This document shows, one piece after another, positions 49,337 through 57,512 of a stretch of DNA of 64,000 bases. Each line of letters opens with the position of its first letter. The stretch's first letter is position 1. Source of the stretch: Enterovibrio gelatinilyticus (lineage in GTDB: Bacteria; Pseudomonadota; Gammaproteobacteria; Enterobacterales; Vibrionaceae); assembly GCF_028683095.1 (NCBI RefSeq), contig NZ_JAJUBC010000012.1:93748-157747 (forward strand), written 5' to 3'. A model generated the notes under the pieces. That model saw only the letters and a list, made by a program, of their open reading frames with translations. It did not search any database and had not been told where the DNA came from. The translations under genes and the position numbers were made by a program.

Positions 49337-50062
49337 CTATTCTTTGACTAAAAAAAATACAGGTTTGTATTTTGCACCAAAAAATCCAGTTGAGGTAATG
49401 TGCTTAACATGTCTTACGAAGTTTTCAAGACTGCTCATTGTGTGAACTTTGCTGTCTTTTAATATCGATAGGATCACACTTTCAGATAGTCTATACGTTT
49501 CTGCATCATACGTACTTTGTAGGCCGCTTCGTGCAGTAGTTAATTCAAACCATAAACACTCTGGATACTGATCAAGTTCAAGTAAACTCCTAACTAATGG
49601 AAGTCCAGCTATAGTTAAAACCCCATGCTTGCTTGCTTCATTACTATACTCAATGAGTTCATGATTGATAGTGAAGAGGATATCTTTCTTTATTAATTTG
49701 GGTCTCCTTGGAAATAAAGCAATAACTTTAAATTCACCTATATCATTATAGTTTTGAGATTTTCTTCCAAACTCTCTTGAGAGCCATGGATAAATTGGAA
49801 TTACAGTTGAAAAGCTCTTCTTCAGCAATGTTCGCATGCTCGGAACCAACGCAAATTCTGCGGAGTGTTCACTCATAAAACTTGTCGGCATCTTTAGTCT
49901 CGGGTCAAAAATTTCTTTTGCATTTTTAGATTGAATTTTGTGCTGAATACTAAATATATAGTGTTTCAATTCAATACAAAAATAATGGTTATGGATACAG
50001 TTCTCAAAATTAGCTAACGCAATGCTTGTCTTCGACACTTCTCTAACTGCAGCCCCTAACAT
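49337..50062 (-). CDS. Unknown cargo protein of the element (241 aa)
   Basis: A soluble protein with no signal peptide. Segments such as FKVIALFPRRPKLIKKDILF and LFTINHELIEYSNEASKHGV suggest an alpha/beta fold. The first ~25 residues look atypical, so the true start may be later. It is lower in G+C than the replication genes, like the neighbouring Panacea operon, which suggests cargo. Not recognised. Confidence 0.55.
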   Translation of the reverse strand: MLGAAVREVSKTSIALANFENCIHNHYFCIELKHYIFSIQHKIQSKNAKEIFDPRLKMPTSFMSEHSAEFALVPSMRTLLKKSFSTVIPIYPWLSREFGRKSQNYNDIGEFKVIALFPRRPKLIKKDILFTINHELIEYSNEASKHGVLTIAGLPLVRSLLELDQYPECLWFELTTARSGLQSTYDAETYRLSESVILSILKDSKVHTMSSLENFVRHVKHITSTGFFGAKYKPVFFLVKE

Positions 50063-50382
50063 AACGTTACGATTAACTTAGATTTTTGAAAAAATTCGTC
50101 GATACTCCAGATGGATACAAGTTCACCCCCCAAACTTAAAGGTCTTATACTTTGGTGCCTTGAACCTTTAGAACAATTAAAAGCATTGCTAAGAATATTC
50201 GGTCTGCTAACCGACGAAGCCGCATAAACACTAGCTTCTAACAGAGCATGGTTCTAGCACTTGCTCGGTTAGGTAACCGAACGAAACCGCTAAAAACTTG
50301 GCTTCTCACTATCCATACTGATCAACCGTGTTCGGTTTGTTTAACCTATAGGTTAGTTATACCGAATAGGAAGTAAGCAAGG
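50063..50382 (+). repeat. Repeat-bearing control region of the element
   Basis: A 320-bp gap between divergent genes. It holds three units that each start TCGGT, at 50199, 50265 and 50332 (66- and 67-bp spacing). Units 1 and 2 align over about 44 bp (to 50242 and 50309). Each of those two begins with the dyad TCGGT-N6-ACCGA. Unit 3 contains the palindrome TAACCTATAGGTTA (50342-50355). It may be an operator array or replication iterons. Confidence 0.7.
50342..50355. promoter_or_regulatory. 14-bp palindrome ahead of the 302-aa regulator-like gene
   Basis: TAACCTATAGGTTA, perfect, 27 nt before the ATG at 50383. Its position over the expected promoter suggests a repressor operator. Confidence 0.55.
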
Positions 50383-51291
50383 ATGCTGAAAAGACGCTTT
50401 TACCGCTTAGATGAGATCTCTGACGTAACACCTCTAACCAAAGGCGATTTGCTTGATGTGGTCGAAAGAGGAGAAATGCAGCTTTGCGTGTGGATAGATG
50501 CGATAGCGCTTGGTGCAATCCCCGGTGGTAAAAACGGCGCTACTAGTAAAGCGTTGGCAAATCTTTTTGATTACAGAGGAGTAGTTGGTATTTCTCTGCA
50601 ACAGTCAATTGACTCTGTTTTATCACCTAAAACGAAAATGCACCGAGCGATTATTCTTGAGCCTGATCTTGTGAAAAACTGGAGAAGTGTATCAAAGGAA
50701 CACCCAGACGCGAGCCTCGTAAGGTTTAGCAGTGTCAGTTTATGCGAAAAACCGACAGCTCCATTTTTTGCGTTTGCGTCTATTGGAACACAAACAGTGC
50801 TTAGCGATAGAGGAATCGATGCGCTTAAGGATAAGAATATTTTCAAAGATGAGCACGGAGATTTCAGCGTTAGTGGTTTAATGAGGGCGTTCAAAGATAC
50901 TGATGTGGAATTGACGACAAATGAACTGGAGATTTCGAGAGATCAGCTTCGTTTTGATTTAGAGTTAGTGACCGAAGTATTCGGTCTGGAAACCACTAAA
51001 GACGGGCTTCAAAGCCAAAAAGCTATTGATACGAGTGATGTTGAAATTCATCCCCTCAAAATCATGATCAGCAAAGCGATTATTGGCAATGCCGATGCCA
51101 ATGCGCGAACCGTATGGAACCTAATCAAACGGGATCATCAAATCGATGCCAAACAGATTGATGTGGATAGCCTGATTAGCACGATGAACAATGATGAAAT
51201 CGAATGGTTTGGTCAACAAGACACAGTGCGAATTACCAAATATAAAACCTTTCAAAACCTGCTTTCAGAGGTAAGAAAAGGGAAAAGTTAA
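50383..51291 (+). CDS. Element regulator-like protein (302 aa), unknown family
   Basis: The N-terminal ~35 residues (FYRLDEISDVTPLTKGDLLD then VVERGEMQLCVW) resemble the winged-helix start of many mobile-element proteins. The C-terminal part (HPLKIMISKAIIGNADANAR) resembles their conserved C-terminal block. It is read away from the repeat array and precedes the AlpA and Rep genes. A role in controlling replication or excision is likely but not shown. Confidence 0.6.
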   Translation: MLKRRFYRLDEISDVTPLTKGDLLDVVERGEMQLCVWIDAIALGAIPGGKNGATSKALANLFDYRGVVGISLQQSIDSVLSPKTKMHRAIILEPDLVKNWRSVSKEHPDASLVRFSSVSLCEKPTAPFFAFASIGTQTVLSDRGIDALKDKNIFKDEHGDFSVSGLMRAFKDTDVELTTNELEISRDQLRFDLELVTEVFGLETTKDGLQSQKAIDTSDVEIHPLKIMISKAIIGNADANARTVWNLIKRDHQIDAKQIDVDSLISTMNNDEIEWFGQQDTVRITKYKTFQNLLSEVRKGKS

Positions 51292-51378
51292 AAACCTTCC
51301 CGACCATCTTCCCGATTATCTTCCCGACGTGATCGGGACACTTACGGTATCTCCCAACCAACAAAGGGAGATACCCAA

Positions 51379-51621
51379 ATGCAAACTGAATACACCCACA
51401 AACGCGCATACACAGAGCAAGAAACCTCCGCCTATATCGGCATGAGCCGTTCCTTTCTGCGTCAATCACGCATGGAAGGCCACCGCGAAAACCGCACCGA
51501 AGCGCCACCGTTTATCAAAATCGGTCGCGCAGTCCGTTACCTTAAAGAAGATCTCGACCAATGGCTCGATAACCAACGTAAGTACACCCAACTCATTTGT
51601 GATGGGGGTGTTCATGCTTAA
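51379..51621 (+). CDS. AlpA-like HTH excisionase/regulator
   Basis: An 80-aa DNA-binding protein of the AlpA/MerR-like HTH type: EQETSAYIGMSRSFLRQSRM, then PPFIKIGRAVRYLKEDLDQW. Such proteins in P4-like elements switch on integrase or act as directionality factors. GGGAG lies 8 nt upstream. It overlaps the next small gene. Confidence 0.85.
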   Translation: MQTEYTHKRAYTEQETSAYIGMSRSFLRQSRMEGHRENRTEAPPFIKIGRAVRYLKEDLDQWLDNQRKYTQLICDGGVHA

Positions 51622-51877
51622 GTTAAATCCATACCTAACAAGCATCATTAAAGCCATGCAAGACGGGCATTGGTTTGAACTTTGTGCTGATTACCGCGTG
51701 AATAATACGGGTTACGTTGGCTCTAAAGGCTTCGATATTAAGTTGAACCCTCGTACCGTGCTGAAACTGTATCGAGAAGGGCTGATCACCTACCGAACTA
51801 TTTTCCCTTATGGCATTAAACGTGATGTGTTTGAACTGACTCAGAAAGGGAGGGCACTCAATGTCTCCAATCACTGA
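51614..51877 (+). CDS. Small element protein (87 aa)
   Basis: MLKLNPYLTSIIKAMQDGHW begins a small protein that ends in a winged-helix-like segment (VFELTQKGRAL). Start: ATG 51614 follows GGGGG by 5 nt; a GTG at 51599 is possible. It overlaps both neighbours (AlpA-like and rep), so the three are translated as a unit. Possibly a DNA-binding accessory of replication. Confidence 0.65.
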   Translation: MLKLNPYLTSIIKAMQDGHWFELCADYRVNNTGYVGSKGFDIKLNPRTVLKLYREGLITYRTIFPYGIKRDVFELTQKGRALNVSNH

Positions 51878-53399
51878 GGAAGAATACGAAACACTGGATA
51901 GATTCGACAGGCCGTTCGTGGAGGAACGGCTTTGCCGTTTGCCACCGAAAGCGCAACGCATTCTCTTTAAACGTTATATCGCTATTTCAGACGCTTTCAC
52001 CCGCAATACTGACCTTCGTGAAACGGTTGATAGCCTTGTTTCAAAGCTGACGGTTTCCCCCGAAAAGCTCAACCTCAATATTTCAGAAGATGAACTGCGC
52101 GAAGAAGCGGAAGCGCTGGTTGATGCTGCGTTATCTATTCGTCGCACTTTGTATGGCGCAGAGGATGAAACTATCAATGCCCTATATGCGCTATGCTTGA
52201 GCTTTGGCTTTGAGCCGCCAGATGAAAACAAATACACGTTAGAGGGAAGGCTAAGAAGGCTTTCTGATAAATCATGGTGGCTGCGTAAACTTCGCAAGGC
52301 ATTGCGAAAGAACATTGAAACCGTGATGCGTCATTTGAACCAAGTTACCCGTGTAAGAGCTATTTACTGTTCAGATGAAACGCTTGAAGCCAGAACCGCA
52401 CAAAAGTTTCATCAAGCGCAATACCTTGAAAAGACGATAGCCACCAATCAACTAGGCCAAAGCTTTAGCCTGTTGGAGCTTTCGCAAAAGGGTGTGTCTG
52501 ATCCGAAAATCCGCAAAATGGAATTGATGGTTCGTGCGCGTGGCTTTGAAGACCTTGCTAACGAACTCGGCCATTCAGCCACGTTTTTAACCCTGACTTG
52601 CCCCTCAAAGTATCACCGAAGTTACGCCACCACTGGCGATGAAAACCCGAAGTGGGGCGGTTACACACCCGCCGAAGCGCAAGCCTACCTAAACGACATT
52701 TGGAAGCTCATTCGCGCCAAACTTCAACGTGAAGAGGTGCGTTTCTATGGTTTTCGCGTCGTAGAGCCGCAACACGACGGTACACCGCATTGGCATTTAT
52801 TGTTGTTCGTTGAGCCAAGGCATTATGACGTGTTGATAGATACCATGCGTGAATACAACTTACGCGAAGATGGCGACGAAGCAGGCGCAGATCGACACCG
52901 TTTCACAGAAGTGAAGATAGACCCTAACAAGGGTTCAGCAACGGGTTATATCGCCAAATACATTTCCAAGAACATCGACGGCGAAAACCTAGAAGCGGGC
53001 GTTTATGGTGAAGACCCAAAATGCGCAGCGGCAAGGGTGGAAGCGTGGGCGGCCTGTTGGAGCATTCGCCAGTTTCAACAACTCGGCGGTTGCTCCGTCA
53101 CCGTGTGGCGTGAATTGCGCCGCCTGAAAGAAATGATGGGCGAAAGTAAGTTAGTCACAGACATTCACGAAGCGGCGGATAACGGTTGCTGGAAATCCTA
53201 CACGGCACTAATGGGCGGGGTGTTCTGTAAGCGCACAGAGCAAGCTATCGCGCCGCATTACGAACTCAGTGTGGATTACGCGACGGGAGAGGTAAAAAGC
53301 TCCATGTACAGCGACGAGGAGCTTTTAAAGGTACTCAAAGGTATCTCAGCAGGCGGGAAAACCATCATTACCCGCGTCAACGAGTGGCATTTGTCCTAG
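51861..53399 (+). CDS. HUH replication endonuclease (P2 gpA-like)
   Basis: A 512-aa rolling-circle replication initiator of the phage GPA type. The HUH metal motif is PHWHLLLF (about residue 309). Paired tyrosines occur in GYIAKYISK (about 362 and 366). Upstream FLTLTCPSKYHR is motif 1. P2 gpA nicks its origin and stays bound to the 5' end. Its presence means the element can probably replicate after excision. No phage structural genes accompany it. Confidence 0.92.
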   Translation: MSPITEEEYETLDRFDRPFVEERLCRLPPKAQRILFKRYIAISDAFTRNTDLRETVDSLVSKLTVSPEKLNLNISEDELREEAEALVDAALSIRRTLYGAEDETINALYALCLSFGFEPPDENKYTLEGRLRRLSDKSWWLRKLRKALRKNIETVMRHLNQVTRVRAIYCSDETLEARTAQKFHQAQYLEKTIATNQLGQSFSLLELSQKGVSDPKIRKMELMVRARGFEDLANELGHSATFLTLTCPSKYHRSYATTGDENPKWGGYTPAEAQAYLNDIWKLIRAKLQREEVRFYGFRVVEPQHDGTPHWHLLLFVEPRHYDVLIDTMREYNLREDGDEAGADRHRFTEVKIDPNKGSATGYIAKYISKNIDGENLEAGVYGEDPKCAAARVEAWAACWSIRQFQQLGGCSVTVWRELRRLKEMMGESKLVTDIHEAADNGCWKSYTALMGGVFCKRTEQAIAPHYELSVDYATGEVKSSMYSDEELLKVLKGISAGGKTIITRVNEWHLS

Positions 53400-53513
53400 T
53401 GGCAAATGTGCTTTTACTTGGAGTTCTGTGAATAACTGTACTGTGACGCAAACTGGATAATCAATATGATATTTTTTGCATAATAATGTTGATGTAATTA
53501 ACGGAGATAGGTC

Positions 53514-53723
53514 ATGGCCTCAAAAGACAAAAAGCTTGTAAATTTCAGTGAAGATTATGAACTGAATAATCGTCTGAAAAATGCAGGAAAGCGACAAACA
53601 GAAGAAAATCGAAAAGCATTAAAAGGCATAGGAGATCAGCAGAAAAAGAGCTTGGGGAAAACGAGATTGACTCATGATGAGCTAAAGCAAGCTATAGACA
53701 AAAATAAAGATAAGCTCGATTAG
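53514..53723 (+). CDS. Small highly charged element protein (69 aa)
   Basis: MASKDKKLVNFSEDYELNNR begins a Lys/Asp/Glu-rich, probably helical protein. GGAGATAGGTC lies just before the ATG. It stands alone downstream of rep. Unknown; it may be a nucleic-acid-associated or partner-binding protein. Confidence 0.65.
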   Translation: MASKDKKLVNFSEDYELNNRLKNAGKRQTEENRKALKGIGDQQKKSLGKTRLTHDELKQAIDKNKDKLD

Positions 53724-54042
53724 GTGAGCAAGGCTTGAGTTTGCAATAGTAATCCAAGCCTAAATTTTCTCGCTTCCTCTTTGCTCTCAAAAAGGCAAAT
53801 AGCTTCTTTCTCAAGCGTTGCGAGTGCATCTCCATATTGCGGGTCATCCACGTATAATTCGCGATTGAAAGCGAATCACTTCCTCTGTAGCCACCTAAAG
53901 TCTTAATGTTCAGCAACCTGACTTTTTCAGTTAAATACTAAGGTGGATCTAAACTTGTCGTCGTATGCTATTCGCTTTGAGGCATTGTATTATTAGCCCC
54001 TAAGGCAATGAATCATCATACAAAACCGAGAAAGGATATCTA

Positions 54043-55131
54043 ATGTCACTGAAACTCGTATCAAATATAGCGGGCTCTCACTTAGAGGAGCTACAGAAGC
54101 TGATTGATTCAGGAGGCGAAAGACTACTGATAACCTCACCTTACTTGGCATCAGATATGACGAAGTTTCTATCTAGACTTAACTTTAAATCTGTCAGTAG
54201 TGTCGAGTTGGTAACTACGTTTAAGCCAAATGACCCTGAGCAATTGACCAAACCAAGACAACTTATTGATTTTTTGCGTTATTTTGGTTCCAAAAATCCA
54301 AATATGAAAGTCAAAGTCCATATAGACAATAGCCTTCATGGAAAAACCTATGTCGTTACTAACGTAGGGAAACATCGTGCGATCATTACCTCTGCAAATT
54401 TCACTAATAGCGGGCTATGTATAAATCACGAATGGGGTATTTTGACTGAGCACAGTGAAGAACTAGATAGCCTAATAGATGAAGTTTTTGAAGCTATCGA
54501 ATTTAAAGAATTGACGCTTAATCAGCTAACAAAAGCTGAGATGTTTGTTGATCAATATCGGTCACAGAAAGCATGGGAAATGACGTTGCCAGAAGCCGAT
54601 ATAGATATCCTGCAAAGAGTATATTCATCCGATAGCGATAGTTATAAAGAGCCTCTTTTCTTTCTAAAACCTATTGGAACAAGAGAGATTCCAGTTCTGC
54701 TAGAAGAACGACAAGACTTTTCTGCTTTTCATCAGAACCTGCATTTCTCAAAGAAAAAACCTAAGGGTGTAAGTAAGGGGGATGTTGTGATTACCGCTGG
54801 TGTAGGCTGTGGCTCTTTACTAAGTTATTTCAAGGTCACTGGCAGTTTGCTTCATGTAACAGAGCAAGAGATTCAACAAGAGCATTGGAAAGAGCGTTGG
54901 CCATGGTACATGGAAGGTCAAAACCAGAGTGAGAAGTTCGGTGCGTCTTGGTGGGCACATGATATTAAAAGAAATGATGCATTGGAGGAATTTAGGAAAC
55001 TATACCCAACCACCCCTGTGACTATGTCGGGAAATTACACTCTTGGGACGCTCAACTTTGGCAATGATAAAGTGCAAATTACTAAAGAGTTTGGAGAATT
55101 TCTGATCCATAAAATTAGAGAGTGTGAGTGA
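54043..55131 (+). CDS. HKD (phospholipase D-like) nuclease fused to EVE-like domain
   Basis: A 362-aa protein. The N-terminal half is a PLD-superfamily domain with one HKD motif: HGKTYVV (His99, Lys101) and ITSANFTNSG, as in single-HKD nucleases that act as dimers. The C-terminal half (about 195-345) resembles an EVE/PUA-like domain: FFLKPIGTREIPVLLEE, KGDVVITAGVG, FKVTGSLLHV and ERWPWYMEG. EVE domains read modified bases in restriction systems. A nuclease joined to such a reader suggests a modification-dependent anti-phage enzyme. Domain 1 firm, domain 2 probable, function inferred. Confidence 0.72.
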   Translation: MSLKLVSNIAGSHLEELQKLIDSGGERLLITSPYLASDMTKFLSRLNFKSVSSVELVTTFKPNDPEQLTKPRQLIDFLRYFGSKNPNMKVKVHIDNSLHGKTYVVTNVGKHRAIITSANFTNSGLCINHEWGILTEHSEELDSLIDEVFEAIEFKELTLNQLTKAEMFVDQYRSQKAWEMTLPEADIDILQRVYSSDSDSYKEPLFFLKPIGTREIPVLLEERQDFSAFHQNLHFSKKKPKGVSKGDVVITAGVGCGSLLSYFKVTGSLLHVTEQEIQQEHWKERWPWYMEGQNQSEKFGASWWAHDIKRNDALEEFRKLYPTTPVTMSGNYTLGTLNFGNDKVQITKEFGEFLIHKIRECE

Positions 55132-55277
55132 AAAGGGGAGGGCATTAATCGCAATGACACTACCTTGGTTAACCGCAAGGTTAGATCTTTGACTGGATAG
55201 CAGTCAGGAATGCAATCCAGAAAAGTAACAATGATTCTTCTACAATCCTGCTATAACGAGCGTCTGTTATAGCAAAA

Positions 55278-55304
55278 ATCTGCTACACAGGTGCTACACA
55301 GAGC
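55278..55304. repeat. Arm-type repeat, right copy
   Basis: ATCTGCTACACAGG then TGCTACACAGAGC, matching 46577-46603 at 25 of 27 positions in the same orientation. It marks the right end of the element. Confidence 0.7.
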
Positions 55305-55305
55305 T

Positions 55306-55349
55306 AAAAAACGCGAAAGGCCTGAGTGGCTACTAACCGCTCAGGCCTT
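55306..55349 (-). terminator. Terminator downstream of tRNA-Ile2
   Basis: AAGGCCTGAGTGG (55317-55329) pairs with CCGCTCAGGCCTT (55337-55349), one wobble, 7-nt loop. On the minus strand it is followed by CGCGTTTTTT. It lies 8 nt past the tRNA 3' end, on the element side of the att site. Confidence 0.8.
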
Positions 55350-55357
55350 GCTGTATA

Positions 55358-55433
55358 TGGTGGCCCCTCCCAGACTTGAACTGGGGACCAATCGATTATG
55401 AGTCGAGTGCTCTAACCACTGAGCTAAGGGGCC
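55358..55433 (-). tRNA. ileX: tRNA-Ile2 (CAU anticodon, lysidine type), attR
   Basis: A 76-nt cloverleaf with encoded CCA. The acceptor GGCCCCT pairs with AGGGGCC; the D-arm is TAGCTCAGTGGTTAGAGCA; the anticodon loop CTCATAA gives CAU; the T-loop is GTTCAAGTC. It is nearly identical to the E. coli minor tRNA-Ile (ileX/ileY), often mis-called tRNA-Met. Its 3' part (55359-55402) is the attachment site repeated at 46406-46448. Confidence 0.94.
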
Positions 55434-55535
55434 ATGTAGGCGAATGATTATAGGGGATGGTGGGCGAGGTGTCTAGACGCAACCATACCCTAATCAGTAT
55501 GGATTTTAGCCACTTAAACCATTTCTTGGATATGA

Positions 55536-55558
55536 AAAAGGCGAGCTGTGCTCGCCTT
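55536..55558 (-). terminator. rpoD terminator
   Basis: On the minus strand AAGGCGAG, loop CACAG, CTCGCCTT, then TTT. About 28 nt after the rpoD stop. Confidence 0.88.
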
Positions 55559-55586
55559 CTCATTTTTGTTGCTTAACCCGTGTGGA

Positions 55587-57419
55587 TTATTCGTCCAAGA
55601 AGCTGCGCAGAACTTCTGAGCGGCTTGGGTGACGCAACTTACGCAGTGCTTTCGCTTCAATCTGACGAATACGCTCACGCGTTACGTCAAACTGTTTGCC
55701 GACTTCTTCCAGCGTGTGGTCGGTATTCATGTCGATACCGAAGCGCATACGCAGAACTTTCGCTTCACGTGGCGTTAGGCCAGCAAGTACTTCGCTGGTT
55801 GCCATGCGGAGGTTGTTCATTGTCGCTGAGTCCATTGGCAGCTCGAGGGTGGTATCCTCGATAAAGTCACCTAGATGCGAATCTTCATCATCACCGATCG
55901 GTGTTTCCATGGAGATTGGCTCTTTGGCGATCTTCAGCACTTTGCGGATCTTGTCTTCTGGCATTTGCATGCGCTCTGCCAATTCTTCTGGCAGTGGCTC
56001 ACGGCCCATCTCCTGAAGCATCTGACGTGAGATACGGTTCAGTTTGTTGATGGTTTCAATCATGTGAACAGGGATACGAATTGTACGCGCCTGGTCTGCG
56101 ATTGAACGGGTGATTGCCTGACGGATCCACCATGTTGCGTACGTGGAGAACTTGTAACCACGACGGTATTCGAACTTGTCTACCGCTTTCATTAGGCCGA
56201 TGTTACCTTCTTGGATTAGATCCAAGAATTGCAGGCCACGGTTGGTGTATTTCTTCGCGATAGAAATAACCAGACGCAAGTTCGCTTCAACCATCTCTTT
56301 CTTCGCACGGCGTGCTTTCGCTTCACCGATTGACATGCGACGGCTGATGTCTTTGATGCGTTCTACGTTCAGGCCGGTTTCATCTTCGATGATTTTCAGC
56401 TTCTGTACGCAGCGACGCAGATCTTCTTCGTATAGTTTTAGACGGTCAACGAATGGTTTTTCTGACGCTAGTGCGGCATCCAGCCAGTTGTCAGAAGATT
56501 CGTTTCCGCCAAAGAGTTGGACGAAGGTTTTCTTAGGCATTTTTGCTTGGTCAACACACAGGCGCATAACAAGGCGCTCTTGTGTACGAACACGGTCCAT
56601 GGTGGAGCGCATTTCGTTAACCAGACGATCGAACTGTTTCGGTATCAAGCGGAATTGCTTGAACACTTCAGACAGTTCTGCAACTGATTCTGCGGTGTCT
56701 TTGTGGAAACGTCCGTTTTTGTTGATAGCCGTTTGCATTGTGTCGTAAGCCACGCGAAGTTCATTGAACTTCTCACGCGCTAGCTCCGGGTCAATGCCGG
56801 TGTCTTCTTCTTCTTCGTCGTCGTCATCATCGCTTTTATCGTCTTCATCCTCTAGCTGCTCATTGGTCAGCTCTGAGCCGATATGAGTTGCTGTTGGTGC
56901 GATGTCTTCTTGGCTTGGGTCTACAAAGCCTGAGATGATGTCGGTAAGACGAAGCTCTTCAGCTTCAACTTTGTCGAATTGATCGAGAAGGGATGCAATT
57001 GAGCCAGGATATTCGGCAACCGAAACCTGTACTTGGTTGATACCATCTTCGATGCGTTTGGCGATGTCGATTTCGCCTTCACGGGTAAGCAGTTCTACCG
57101 TACCCATTTCACGCATGTACATGCGCACTGGGTCAGTTGTACGGCCGATTTCTGATTCAACGCTAGACAGTGCTGCTGCTGCGGCTTCGACGGCATCTTC
57201 GTCAGCTACAGTTTCAGACATCATCAGCTCATCGGCATCAGGAGCAGTTTCCACTACCTGAATACCCATGTCGTTGATCATCTGAATAATATCTTCTATC
57301 TGATCAGAATCGACAATGTCTTCTGGTAGGTGGTCATTAACTTCTGCATAGGTTAGATAGCCTTGTTCCTTACCTTTTGCGACAAGCAACTTTAGCTGTG
57401 ACTGCGGATTTTGATCCAT
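55587..57419 (-). CDS. rpoD: RNA polymerase primary sigma factor (sigma-70) RpoD
   Basis: Housekeeping sigma factor (610 aa). Region 1.1 begins [20 protein letters not shown]; an acidic stretch ([16 protein letters not shown]) follows in the non-conserved region. Region 2 includes [20 protein letters not shown] and [20 protein letters not shown]. The region 4 HTH is [20 protein letters not shown]. Last gene of the rpsU-yqeY-dnaG-rpoD operon. Confidence 0.98.
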   Translation of the reverse strand: MDQNPQSQLKLLVAKGKEQGYLTYAEVNDHLPEDIVDSDQIEDIIQMINDMGIQVVETAPDADELMMSETVADEDAVEAAAAALSSVESEIGRTTDPVRMYMREMGTVELLTREGEIDIAKRIEDGINQVQVSVAEYPGSIASLLDQFDKVEAEELRLTDIISGFVDPSQEDIAPTATHIGSELTNEQLEDEDDKSDDDDDEEEEDTGIDPELAREKFNELRVAYDTMQTAINKNGRFHKDTAESVAELSEVFKQFRLIPKQFDRLVNEMRSTMDRVRTQERLVMRLCVDQAKMPKKTFVQLFGGNESSDNWLDAALASEKPFVDRLKLYEEDLRRCVQKLKIIEDETGLNVERIKDISRRMSIGEAKARRAKKEMVEANLRLVISIAKKYTNRGLQFLDLIQEGNIGLMKAVDKFEYRRGYKFSTYATWWIRQAITRSIADQARTIRIPVHMIETINKLNRISRQMLQEMGREPLPEELAERMQMPEDKIRKVLKIAKEPISMETPIGDDEDSHLGDFIEDTTLELPMDSATMNNLRMATSEVLAGLTPREAKVLRMRFGIDMNTDHTLEEVGKQFDVTRERIRQIEAKALRKLRHPSRSEVLRSFLDE

Positions 57420-57512
57420 AGACGATATCCAACTTCGGGTCTGAGTGAAGAATTTAGTATGCGGAAACGCAAACCGCCAATTCTAGCAAATTACTAAGGT
57501 TTTGACTACTTT

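Noticed and set aside
51861..53399. A complete prophage
   Set aside because: Only a phage-type replicase is present; there are no capsid, tail, packaging or lysis genes between the att sites.
53692..53916. 74-codon minus-strand frame in the element
   Set aside because: It overlaps the 69-aa gene end, and the sequence resembles untranslated flank; not strong enough to report.
55358..55433. Initiator or elongator tRNA-Met
   Set aside because: The body sequence matches the minor tRNA-Ile2, whose CAU anticodon is read as AUA-specific after lysidine modification.
55696..56748. Long open frames antisense to rpoD
   Set aside because: Shadows of rpoD codon usage, with low-complexity Ser/Arg products.
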